Below, in pieces: positions 8,790 to 17,302 of a DNA stretch of 64,000 nucleotides. Every line of letters starts with the position of its first letter. The stretch's first letter is position 1. Both the position numbers and the translations under genes were made by a program. Under the pieces are notes generated by a model that did not search any database, was not told where the DNA came from, and saw only the letters and a program-made list of their open reading frames with translations. The stretch is from Acidihalobacter yilgarnensis. GTDB lineage: Bacteria > Pseudomonadota > Gammaproteobacteria > DSM-5130 > Acidihalobacteraceae. The DNA is taken from positions 3,502,942-3,566,941 of the forward strand of contig NZ_CP017415.1 of assembly GCF_001753245.1 (NCBI RefSeq). Direction: 5' to 3'.

Positions 8790-8825
8790 GAAAAAAACGG
8801 GGAGGTGGGTAGCGTCCACCTCCCC
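8790..8825 (-). terminator. Rho-independent terminator of the aquaporin gene
   Basis: Read on the minus strand, a 10-bp perfect GC-rich stem (GGGGAGGTGG / CCACCTCCCC, 7-base loop, 8799-8825) is followed by CG and a run of seven T. It begins 14 bp after the aquaporin stop. On the plus strand no T-run follows, so it serves mainly the minus-strand gene, though the hairpin also lies just after the acetyltransferase stop. Confidence 0.9.
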
Positions 8826-8838
8826 GCGACCATCGATA

Positions 8839-9552
8839 TCAGGCGCCGACCGCCTCCGCCACGGGCACGGTCTTGCCTGCACGCATCACGCGATACAGCA
8901 GACCGGCTGCGATCGCACCGACTGGCGTGGCCACCAGATAGACCCAGATGTGCGTGTACACACCCGAGGCCACGGCCGGACCGATCGTCCTCGCCGGGTT
9001 AAGGCTGGCACCGGTCAATCCACCGAAGAACATCACTGAAATCGAGATGGTCAACCCGATGGCCAGCGGCGCCATGACACCGGCACGGTCACTCATCGCC
9101 GTATGCAACACCGTGGACATCAGGAAGAACGTCCCGATCATCTCCAGCACAAAGCCACCCGTGAGCGTGGTCAGCTTGGTATTGATCAACGTCGCGCCCA
9201 GGTCGCCGTATGGCCCCACGTGCGTGCCACTATGATCGTGTGCGAAGATAAAGCCCAGTATCAGGCCCGCAACGATGCCGCCCGCGATCTGCGCCGCGAT
9301 GTAGGGTAGGATCCGCGCCGGCGGCAACTTGCCCGCCACCGCCGCACCCAGGGTGATTGCCGGATTCACCAAGCCTCCGCTGATGTCGCCGAACACGAAG
9401 ATGGCAATCGCCACCGCCAAGCCGTTAGCCAGCGCTGCATCCAGCAGCCCGGCATGTCCCGTGGTCACCATGGCGGCGGCGCCGCCCCCAAAAAAGATCA
9501 GTCCGAACGTGCCGATAAACTCGGCGATCAGAGCCTTACTCATGTTTTGCAT
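8839..9552 (-). CDS. aqpZ: Aquaporin (MIP family, AqpZ-like)
   Basis: This 237-residue channel has six predicted helices plus two half-helices. The two NPA boxes are intact: GGLVNPAITLG in the first half and GASLNPARTIGPA in the second. The Arg after the second NPA (selectivity filter) is present. MSKALIAEFIGTFGLIFFGGGAA is the classic first helix. Start 9552 is preceded by AAGGAG nine bases away. It should carry water, and perhaps small neutral solutes, across the inner membrane. It appears monocistronic, with its own terminator. The aquaporin versus glycerol-facilitator distinction is by overall resemblance only. Confidence 0.88.
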   Translation of the reverse strand: MQNMSKALIAEFIGTFGLIFFGGGAAAMVTTGHAGLLDAALANGLAVAIAIFVFGDISGGLVNPAITLGAAVAGKLPPARILPYIAAQIAGGIVAGLILGFIFAHDHSGTHVGPYGDLGATLINTKLTTLTGGFVLEMIGTFFLMSTVLHTAMSDRAGVMAPLAIGLTISISVMFFGGLTGASLNPARTIGPAVASGVYTHIWVYLVATPVGAIAAGLLYRVMRAGKTVPVAEAVGA

Positions 9553-9822
9553 TGCAGCATTCTCCTTTGGACGGAATTACCCCCAATTCGCCGATGCATC
9601 AAATCCTTTTATGACATATAGATAAACAATTTTCTGGACGCTGTTTAATTATCAGCGCCAAGCATAGGACTGCATTTCACCAGGGCGGTTCAGGACTTTT
9701 AGCATTACGCTTTGGTAAGAATTTAACTATGGCGGTGCAAGGCGATGCCTATCGCACCCTTGAAAAACCGAGCAATACACTCAACTATTAACCCCTGAGT
9801 CCCATCATTCAGGGAGATATCG

Positions 9823-10509
9823 ATGAGTCTATTCCGACAGCTGTATGACGAAGACAGCTCAACCTTGAGCTACCTGATCGCCGACGCGGATACGCAGGAC
9901 GCCGTGATGATCGACCCCGTGCTGGGGCAGCATCAACGCGATCTGAAACTGATCGAGACGCTCGGCCTGAAGCTGCGCTATATCGTCGAAACCCACGTAC
10001 ACGCCGACCACGTGACCGGTGCCGGCCGTCTGCGCGAGGCCACGGGGGCGCGTGTCGCAGTCGGTGCAGCCGCGGACGTGAGCTGTGCAGACATCCAAAT
10101 CGCAGATGGGGCACGCCTGGCTTTCGGCAAGGAACACCTCTCCGCGATGGCCACGCCCGGACACACGCGCGGCTGCACCAGTTATCGCTGGCATGATCGC
10201 GTGTTTACCGGCGACACCCTGCTCATCGGCGGCTGTGGACGTACGGATTTCCAACAAGGCAATGCCGGCCAACTCTACGACAGTCTGCAACGATTGTTGG
10301 CGCTGTCGGACGAGACCTTGGTTTACCCAGGACACGACTACGCAGGGCGTCGTGTGTCATGCATCGGTGAGGAGCGCACGCTCAATTCGAGAATCGCCGG
10401 GCAAGACCGTGAGGCGTTCGTCGCACTGATGGAAGGCTTGTCGTTACCCTACCCACGCCATATCGACGAGGCATTGCCGGCCAACCAAGCTTGCGGCAGG
10501 CTCGCCTGA
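9823..10509 (+). CDS. Persulfide dioxygenase, ETHE1 type (MBL-fold)
   Basis: This 228-residue metallo-beta-lactamase-fold enzyme has the ETHE1 signature set: THVHADHVTG (H58, H60, D62, H63), TPGHTRGCTSY (H114), GDTLLIGGCGRTDFQQG (D131) and YPGHDYAGR (H171), then IGEERTLNSRI. The single-iron site of persulfide dioxygenases uses the first His pair positions, His114 and Asp131, and the GCGRTDFQ loop is diagnostic against glyoxalase II. It oxidises glutathione persulfide to GSH and sulfite, linking sulfide detoxification or sulfur oxidation to the cytosol. The ribosome site AGGGAG lies partly inside a small hairpin (CCCTGA 9793-9798 pairing with TCAGGG 9809-9814), which may damp initiation. It is apparently monocistronic. 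Confidence 0.9.
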   Translation: MSLFRQLYDEDSSTLSYLIADADTQDAVMIDPVLGQHQRDLKLIETLGLKLRYIVETHVHADHVTGAGRLREATGARVAVGAAADVSCADIQIADGARLAFGKEHLSAMATPGHTRGCTSYRWHDRVFTGDTLLIGGCGRTDFQQGNAGQLYDSLQRLLALSDETLVYPGHDYAGRRVSCIGEERTLNSRIAGQDREAFVALMEGLSLPYPRHIDEALPANQACGRLA

Positions 10510-10566
10510 GCGGGTGGTTATGCGCAGACCCGCAGGGGCAAACCGCGCGGGGCTGGTACGCGCGGT

Positions 10567-12494
10567 CTAAATATCCACTTGGATACCCAGCTCCACCGAG
10601 CGCCCAGCAGGTAGACGGTAGTACTCCACCGCGCCTTGCGCGTTGCGTGCCATGAAGGCGAACAAACGCCTACGCCAGCGCGAAACGATGGGATTGCGAC
10701 CGGCAACTGCGATGTGCAGTCGATCCGCATAATAGGTCGTGGCCTCCGCCTCCAACCCCGGAATCGCGCCCAGGTCTTGGCACAACTTGGTCGCCACGCT
10801 CAGGTTCGGCGTCTGCATGAAGCCATAGTTCACGAATACCCGGTAGAAATCGGCACCCAAGGCGGTAATTTCCAAGCGATCCGAAGCGGACACGCGCGGC
10901 ACGTCTCGAGTGACCGCGGTCATCAGTAATACGCGTTCATGCAGTACCTGATTGAGCTTGAGGTGGTGCAGCAAGCCTTGCGGCACGGTGTCTCCAGGCC
11001 CACAAAGGAATACGGCCGTACCACGCACGCGAGCGGGAGGCTCGAAGGAAAGGCTCTGCAGAAACGTCGCCACCGGCATACCGCGCTCCTGGGCCGTAGC
11101 TCGGCGCAGCTGCATCCCGCGACGCCAGGTCGTCATCAGCATGACCACGGCACCAGCTACCAGCAGAGGCAGCCAGCCGCCGTCCGGCACCTTGAGCAAA
11201 TTGGAGCTGAGGAACACCAGATCGGGGATCAGAAACAGACCGGCCACCAGGCCGGCGCGTAGTAGCGACCAGTGCCAGCGGCTACGCATGACCCAGAAGG
11301 CCAATATTGTGGTGATCGCCATGGTGGCGCTCACCGCCACGCCGTACGCCCCCGCCAACCGGGCGGTCGAACCGAAGCCGATGACCACCGCGATGGTCGC
11401 GATCATCAACACCACGTTCACGCCGGGCATATAGATCTGCCCCATTTCCTCGGCCGAGGTCTGCACGATCCCCAAACGGGGACTCAAACCCATCTGTATC
11501 GACTGACGTGCCAGCGAATAGGCCCCGGAGATGACCGCCTGCGATGCGATGACGGTGGCCACCGTCGCCAGTGCGACCATCGGGTACACCCCCCAGGTCG
11601 GCACCAGGCTATAGAACGGATGCGCCGCCTTCGCCGGATCGATGAGTAGAATCGCCCCCTGACCGAAGTAATTGAGCAGCAGGGCCGGTAGCACCAGGCT
11701 AAACCAGGCCCAGCGTATCGGCGCCGGCCCAAAGTGACCCATGTCGGCATACAGCGTCTCACCGCCGGTGACCACCAGGAACACGCTACCGAGCACCAGA
11801 AAAGCCGTGCCGGGTGCATCCATAATGAAGCGCGCGGCGGCCAGCGGGTTGGCGCTGGCGAGTACCGCGGGTGCCTCGAGGATGCCGTGCAGCCCCAGCA
11901 AAGCCAGGATCGAAAACCACAGCAGCATGATGGGACCGAGCCAGCGGCCGAGGCGGGCCGTGCCCTTGCGCTGGGTGGCAAACAGGAACAGCAGGGTGAG
12001 CACGGTAATGGGAATCACCCAGGGTCGCAACGCGGGTGCCGCCACGCGTAACCCATCTACCGCACTGAGTACGGAAATCGCCGGCGTGATCATGCCGTCA
12101 CCGTAGAGCAGTGCGGCGCCGAAGGTGCCCAGCAAGATCAGTAGTATCGCGCCGCGACCATTGCTGCGCCAAGGATCGAGCAGCGCAAGCAAGGCGAGTA
12201 TCCCGCCCTCGCCCCGGTTGTCGGCCTGCATCATAAAGGCGACGTATTTGATCGAGATCACCACGATCAAGGCCCAGAAGATCAGCGACAGGATGCCGAG
12301 CACATGCGCAGGTGTTACCGCGAGGTGTCCGCCGCTGTAGAAGCAGGCATGCAGGGCATATAGGGGGCTGGTGCCGATATCACCGTAGACGATGCCCAGA
12401 GCCATTAGACTCAGGGAGGCGGTGCGGCGTCGCTCGACAGATTTTGCGGGGGGGCCGGCTGGGTATCGGGATGGCTGACCGATGTCGCGTTCAT
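10567..12494 (-). CDS. kup: Kup-type potassium transporter, with an apparent N-terminal frameshift
   Basis: The uninterrupted frame from about codon 25 on is a standard Kup/HAK protein: SLSLMALGIVYGDIGTSPLYA, then IKYVAFMMQADNRGEGGILAL, about 12 helices, and a soluble C-terminal third ending RSVELGIQVDI. It performs proton-coupled K+ uptake in the inner membrane. The in-frame upstream sequence is Arg-rich and unlike Kup. A natural start (MNATSVSHPDTQPAPP) begins at ATG 12494 in another frame and joins the Kup frame exactly if the G7 run at 12448-12454 (C7 on the coding strand) had eight bases. Otherwise a non-ATG start upstream in the long frame must be used. A 20-codon open frame with a good Shine-Dalgarno site (ATG 12552) ends in an ATGA overlap with ATG 12494. 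Confidence 0.85.
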
Positions 12495-12681
12495 CGCCGC
12501 TCAGATCGCGTGCAAGCTGCGCCCGAACCTTTTTCGTTACCGTCGTTTTCCATTGCAAGTCCCTCCGGCATACGCAACGCGTCGCCAACCGCCACATGCG
12601 GATAGCACTACGACGCGGGCGCACGGGAATAGTTCCACCTTAATCGCTTTAACTTCTTAAGCCTTGGGCCGCACCGCTCGC

Positions 12682-14001
12682 TCAACCGTAATCGAGGGCG
12701 CCCTCGCCCCCGCCCGGATCCTCGAGGCTCAATACCTCGGCGTCATCGTCGTAGGCGAAGATTTCGGCGTAGCGCCCCCAATTGATGACCACGTCGAGCA
12801 CGCGTTGCGATTCGTCGTCACTCAGGCTGTCCTCCAGCTCGGCCAGAAACCGCTCTGCGGGTGCGCGGTGGTTGGGGCGCTCATCGAGCACGCTGCGGAT
12901 GTGCGCGGCCAACGGAATATGTTTGAGCAGCTGACGTGCGAATACCGCCTTGCGTTCCTGGGTATCGCCGTTGACGTAGCGCCGGCCGATGGTGGTCAAC
13001 GCGATCTGTCCCTGCACGACCATGGCCAGATCCAGAATCTCCAGCGACTCGACCAATGGAAACAGGTCGTCGACCGAGAGCTGCATGTCGTCCGCAAGAT
13101 CGGGGAGGCTGATGAAGCGCTGCCCCGACGTCTCGCTCTCCGCGTCGATGGCCTCGATCAGGCCGGCCAAGCGATTGATCGCCGCCGTGGGCAATCGATA
13201 ACTCACGCCCTCGGCGCGGCGCGGCGCCTCCGGCCCACGCCGGGTCATAATCGCGTATATCTCCTCAACCAGGCGACGGAATTCCGGGGCCTGGCGGTTG
13301 CGCGGCTGCGGTAGGCGCACCGGAATTTCGGCCGCCACCCGCCCTGGATTGGAGGCGAAGATGATGATGCGATCGGCCATCAGCACGGCCTCCTCGATAT
13401 TGTGCGAGACCAGCAAAATACCGCGCAGCGGGATCTGGCGTGCCTCCCACAAGTCCAGCAGATCGGTGCGCAGATTCTCGGCGGTCAGCACGTCCAGCGC
13501 GGAAAAGGCCTCGTCCATCAACAACACGTCGGGATCGACCACCAACGCGCGCGCAAAGCCGACTCGTTGACGCATGCCGCCGGAAAGCTCGCGCGGGTAA
13601 GCCGACTCGAAGCCATCGAGACCGATCAGGTCAATGGCCGCCAAGGCGCGGCGCAGGCGCTCGGCACGCGGCACGCCACGCGCCTCCAGCCCCAACTCCA
13701 CGTTCTCCAGCACGGTCAACCAGGGAAACAGCGCGAAACTCTGAAACACCATGGACAGCCCAGGCACCGGGCCGGTTACCGGGCGGTCGCGGTAGATCAC
13801 CTCGCCACCGGTAGGCGGCACCAATCCCGACATGATCCGTAACAGGGTCGACTTACCCGAACCCGAGCGCCCGAGCAACACCAAGATTTCGCCCTCATGC
13901 AGGCATAGATCGACACCGTCGAGAATCTTCAAATCCTCGCCGTCCGGGCTCTTGAAGGCCTTCTGCACACCATTCAGGCGCAGGATTTCCGTGGCAGTCA
14001 T
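12682..14001 (-). CDS. ABC transporter ATP-binding protein with AAA-associated C-terminal domain
   Basis: Residues 1-250 are a nitrate/sulfonate/taurine-class ABC ATPase: Walker A GRSGSGKST, Q-loop FQSFALFPWLTV, signature LSGGMRQRVGFARAL, Walker B VLLMDEAFSALD and the H-loop SHNIEEAV. Residues about 280-430 are an extra domain (LADDMQLSVDDLFPLVESLEIL... GRRYVNGDTQERKAVFARQLL) like the AAA-associated C-terminal regulatory domain found on some nitrate/sulfonate-family ATPases. The start has GGAGG nine bases upstream. It is 14 bp downstream of its fused permease. No substrate-binding protein is encoded nearby, so the substrate is unknown. Confidence 0.9.
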   Translation of the reverse strand: MTATEILRLNGVQKAFKSPDGEDLKILDGVDLCLHEGEILVLLGRSGSGKSTLLRIMSGLVPPTGGEVIYRDRPVTGPVPGLSMVFQSFALFPWLTVLENVELGLEARGVPRAERLRRALAAIDLIGLDGFESAYPRELSGGMRQRVGFARALVVDPDVLLMDEAFSALDVLTAENLRTDLLDLWEARQIPLRGILLVSHNIEEAVLMADRIIIFASNPGRVAAEIPVRLPQPRNRQAPEFRRLVEEIYAIMTRRGPEAPRRAEGVSYRLPTAAINRLAGLIEAIDAESETSGQRFISLPDLADDMQLSVDDLFPLVESLEILDLAMVVQGQIALTTIGRRYVNGDTQERKAVFARQLLKHIPLAAHIRSVLDERPNHRAPAERFLAELEDSLSDDESQRVLDVVINWGRYAEIFAYDDDAEVLSLEDPGGGEGALDYG

Positions 14002-14015
14002 AGCGTGTACCCTCC

Positions 14016-15734
14016 TTAGTCGAGCCGCCAGCGCGTCTCGGCGAACTGATAGAGACGATGCCAGACGAAGCGATTGATGGTGATGACGAACAGCGCCATG
14101 ACACCGGTGCCGAGCACGACGTGACGCACGTCACCGCGTGCGGTGGCCTGAGCGATGTAGGCACCGAGCCCGGTGGCAACCAGCGTATGGTTACCCCAGC
14201 TCACGACCTCGGCGACGATGCTCGCGTTCCAGGCGCCACCCGAAGCTGTGATCGCTCCGGTGACGTAGGATTGGAACACACCGGGGAACAAGAGCCTGCG
14301 GAAACGCAGCCACCCGCTCAATCCCAGGTTGCGCGAGGCTTCCTTCAGATCCGAGGGCAGGGCCGCCGCGCCACCGACGACGTTGAACAGGATGTACCAC
14401 TGGCTACCGAGGATCATCAGCGGACTGACCCAGATGTTCACGTTGAGGTGGAACCCGACGATCCCCACCACGACCAGCGGGAACAGCAAATTCGCGGGGA
14501 AGGCGGCCAGGAACTGGGCCAATGGCTGAATCCGCTGCGCCAGGCGCGGGCGTAAACCGATCCAGATACCGATCGGCACCCAGACAACGCTGGCCAGCAC
14601 CACCAACGCGAACACACGCAGCGCGGTAGCACCACCGAGCATGAAGACATGCGCAACCTCGCCCCAACCATAATCGCGCGGGATGATGCGCCACATTTCG
14701 ATCAGCGTGGCGACCACGGCCAGCGCCAGCACCAGATTGAAGGCCAAGTCAGGCCAACGCCGGACGCGTTGGTCTGCGGGCTCTGGGAATGTTTTCGGTC
14801 GACTACCCAGACGCAAACTGGCCTGCCAGAACACGCCTGGCACCACCGCCAACAAGCGCATGATCCGTGTCCGCTTGATGAAATCGAGCACCGCCGATTC
14901 CGGTGCCGTGGACGAGGCGCTGCTCTCGAACTTGAACTTGTCGGCCCAGGCCACCACCGGGCGGAATAACAGCCAGTCGTAGAGCAGGATCACCAACAAC
15001 ATGGTCAGGATGGCCCAGCCGATCGCACCCAGATTACGCTGCTGGATGGCCAGCGCGATATACGAGCCAACGCCGGGCACCATGATCTGATGCCCGCCGA
15101 CCGTGATCGCCTCGGCCGCGACCACGAAGAACCAGCCACCAGACACCGACATCATGGTATTCCACACCAATCCGGGCATGGCATAGGGTAATTCCAGGCG
15201 CCAGAAGCGCAACCAGGGCGAAAGTTGATAGGTCGCCGAGGCCTCGCGCAAATCACGCGGCACCGTCTTGAGCGAGTGATACAGGCTGAAGGCCATGTTC
15301 CAGGCCTGCGAAGTAAACACCGCAAAGATCACCGCCATCTGCACACCCCACAGGCTGCCGGGGAACAAGGCGACGAAACCAGCCACGGTAATCGACAGAT
15401 AGCCGAGGATCGGCACCGATTGCAGCACATCGAGCGCCGGCACCAGGATGCGCTCGGCATAGCGGTTTTTCGCTGCCAGGGTGGCGTAGACGAGCGAAAA
15501 CAGCAGCGACAAACCCAGCGCCGCCGCCATTCGCAGCACCGTATACAGCGCATAACCGGGCAGCGCCAACGGCGACAAGCTGATCGGCAACGGCTGCCCG
15601 ATGACATACGGCGCACTCATGCGCCCGCCAGCCCAGGCCACCAGATAGATCAGCCCGAAGACCAGTGGCAACGCGATCAGATCGCGGCGATTGGGCAATG
15701 GCAGCCGGGCGGGCAACGATGGAAGCTGGGCCAC
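14016..15734 (-). CDS. ABC transporter permease, two fused SsuC/TauC-like domains
   Basis: This protein of about 572 residues contains two binding-protein-dependent permease domains in tandem, roughly residues 50-270 and 330-572. Each has an EAA loop: DLREASATYQLSPWLRFWRLELP in the first and DLKEASRNLGLSGWLRFRRLLFP in the second. One polypeptide therefore supplies both membrane halves of the importer. I chose GTG 15734 because it has AGGAG ten bases upstream; an ATG 11 codons earlier (15767) lacks a site. It is cotranscribed with the ATPase gene. Such fused permeases paired with an AAA-tailed ATPase form a recurring but poorly characterised subgroup of the nitrate/sulfonate/bicarbonate family. 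Confidence 0.88.
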   Translation of the reverse strand: MAQLPSLPARLPLPNRRDLIALPLVFGLIYLVAWAGGRMSAPYVIGQPLPISLSPLALPGYALYTVLRMAAALGLSLLFSLVYATLAAKNRYAERILVPALDVLQSVPILGYLSITVAGFVALFPGSLWGVQMAVIFAVFTSQAWNMAFSLYHSLKTVPRDLREASATYQLSPWLRFWRLELPYAMPGLVWNTMMSVSGGWFFVVAAEAITVGGHQIMVPGVGSYIALAIQQRNLGAIGWAILTMLLVILLYDWLLFRPVVAWADKFKFESSASSTAPESAVLDFIKRTRIMRLLAVVPGVFWQASLRLGSRPKTFPEPADQRVRRWPDLAFNLVLALAVVATLIEMWRIIPRDYGWGEVAHVFMLGGATALRVFALVVLASVVWVPIGIWIGLRPRLAQRIQPLAQFLAAFPANLLFPLVVVGIVGFHLNVNIWVSPLMILGSQWYILFNVVGGAAALPSDLKEASRNLGLSGWLRFRRLLFPGVFQSYVTGAITASGGAWNASIVAEVVSWGNHTLVATGLGAYIAQATARGDVRHVVLGTGVMALFVITINRFVWHRLYQFAETRWRLD

Positions 15735-15906
15735 GTGCGCGGATCTCCTGTGGGGCCATACAGCCATGGCGCGGGTGGGATGTCTTGTCCCGCGGCGTTT
15801 TGCTTATGTCGGGCGCCGCGCGCATCGACCCGGTTGGGCGGGACGAGACCGCGTGCGGCGGGCGCCCTTTATAGCCGTGGGGAATCCCAGATACAAGCCC
15901 CTCGGC

Positions 15907-16251
15907 TCAGCCGTAAGGTTCTTCCTCTCGAGGATCGATCAGACGCAAGCCGTGACGTTCCAGTTCACCGACCCGATAGAGCGTGTGGGCCAGCGTTTGC
16001 GGGGCGTGCAGCACCGTCACGTGCATCTTGTCGGCCATCAGTCCGCGTATCAGCTCAAGCATGCCGATCACGGCTGCGGCATCCAGCAGCTCCAGTTCGT
16101 CAAGTTCGAGCGTGCATTCGGCACCCTCCTCACCGCGCAGGGACTGCAAGCGCGCATTCAGCGCCGGCACACCGGCCGCATCCAACTCGCCATGCAGGTG
16201 AACCGTACCATCGGCGACGCGGTACAGCGCGACCGGCTCGGCCACGCTCAA
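15907..16251 (-). CDS. STAS-domain protein (anti-sigma-antagonist-like)
   Basis: This is a 114-residue single domain with the STAS strand-helix order: YRVADGTVHLHGELDAAGVPALNARL, then CTLELDELELLDAAAVIGMLELIRGL, then MHVTVLHAPQTLAHTLYRVGELERHGL. In phosphorylatable STAS antagonists the turn after the central strand is D-S/T-x-G; here it is DAAAVIG, so the phosphorylated Ser/Thr is replaced by Ala. It may bind constitutively or act as a structural partner (compare MlaB-type STAS proteins). Its ATG overlaps the stop of acuI by four bases, implying translational coupling. The functional partner is unknown. Confidence 0.75.
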   Translation of the reverse strand: MSVAEPVALYRVADGTVHLHGELDAAGVPALNARLQSLRGEEGAECTLELDELELLDAAAVIGMLELIRGLMADKMHVTVLHAPQTLAHTLYRVGELERHGLRLIDPREEEPYG

Positions 16252-17249
16252 AGAGCGAGGTCCACCACCGTGCGCCCGCGCAAGCCACCAGCCATCACCT
16301 GCTCGAATACACCGGGCAGACCATCAAGGCCAACCGTGCCGGCCACCATTCGCGCCAGATGACGCGGGCGCAGATCATCGCCCAAACGCGCCCACACCTC
16401 CCGTCGTAGTGCGGGTGAGCATTCGACCGAATGAATACCAAGCAGACTGACGCCGCGCAGGATAAACGGCAGCACGGTCGTATCGAGCGCGGTACCGGCG
16501 GCCAAGCCCACGGCGGCAATGTTGCCGTAGGGTCGCACCGTCCGTGTCAGCCAGGCGAGGATATCCCCACCGACGGCATCCACCGCCCCGCCCCATTGCG
16601 CGGACTCCAGCGGGCGAGTGCCCAACTCGAGTTCACGGCGGTCGAGCACGGCGCTCGCACCCAATTCGCGCAGGTAGGCCTCGGCCTCGGGCTTGCCGGT
16701 TAGGGCATGTACCTCGTAACCACGACCCGCCAGCAGATCGACGGCGAATCCACCCACCCCGCCGGTCGCGCCAGTCACCAGGATCGGTCCCATGTCCGGG
16801 CGCTGGTGGTTTTCCTCCAGACGCATCACCGCCAGCGCCGCGCTGAAGCCCGCGGTTCCGATGGCCATGGCGGCATATTCGTCCAGGCTCGCCGGCAGCG
16901 ATACGACGCAGTCGGCTGGTACTCGCACGAATTCGGCATAACCGCCATCGCGCGTCTCCGACAAGCCGCAACCGGTCACCAGTACGGCATCACCGGGCGC
17001 AAAGGCCGGGGCATCCGAATGCACCACCTCACCGGCAACATCGACGCCACCGACCAGCGGATAACGTCGCAGGATACGCCCGCGCCCGGTGCCCGCCAGG
17101 GCATCCTTGTAGTTCACACCCGAGTAGCGAGCACGAATGACTACCTCACCGGGATTGAGATCGTTCAACGTCAACGACTCGATAGCGGCCCGGATCGCGC
17201 CATCGTCACCGCGATGGATACGAAAGGCCTTGAAGGTGGCGCTGGACAT
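16248..17249 (-). CDS. acuI: AcuI/YhdH-type acryloyl-CoA reductase-like zinc-independent oxidoreductase
   Basis: This 333-residue MDR-superfamily protein carries blocks typical of YhdH/AcuI: YSGVNYKDALAGTGRGRILRRYPLVGGVDVAGEV, GYAEFVRVPADCVVSLP, AAMAIGTAGFSAALAVMRLE, the NADP(H) motif TGATGGVGGFAVDLLAGRGYEV, and WGGAVDAVGGDILAWL... TTVLPFILRGVSLLGIHSVECSP. AcuI reduces acryloyl-CoA to propionyl-CoA with NADPH and protects from reactive acryloyl-CoA. Assignment is by family resemblance; the physiological substrate here is not proven. It heads a two-gene unit with the STAS protein. Confidence 0.88.
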   Translation of the reverse strand: MSSATFKAFRIHRGDDGAIRAAIESLTLNDLNPGEVVIRARYSGVNYKDALAGTGRGRILRRYPLVGGVDVAGEVVHSDAPAFAPGDAVLVTGCGLSETRDGGYAEFVRVPADCVVSLPASLDEYAAMAIGTAGFSAALAVMRLEENHQRPDMGPILVTGATGGVGGFAVDLLAGRGYEVHALTGKPEAEAYLRELGASAVLDRRELELGTRPLESAQWGGAVDAVGGDILAWLTRTVRPYGNIAAVGLAAGTALDTTVLPFILRGVSLLGIHSVECSPALRREVWARLGDDLRPRHLARMVAGTVGLDGLPGVFEQVMAGGLRGRTVVDLAL

Positions 17250-17302
17250 TCAATCGGCTCCTCTATGGTGTTCGATGTGGTCTCCGACGACTCGCGAAGG
17301 CA

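Noticed and set aside
15225..16409. 394-codon plus-strand open frame across the permease, STAS and acuI region
   Set aside because: It crosses three minus-strand genes and is Arg/Gln/His-rich and unstructured.
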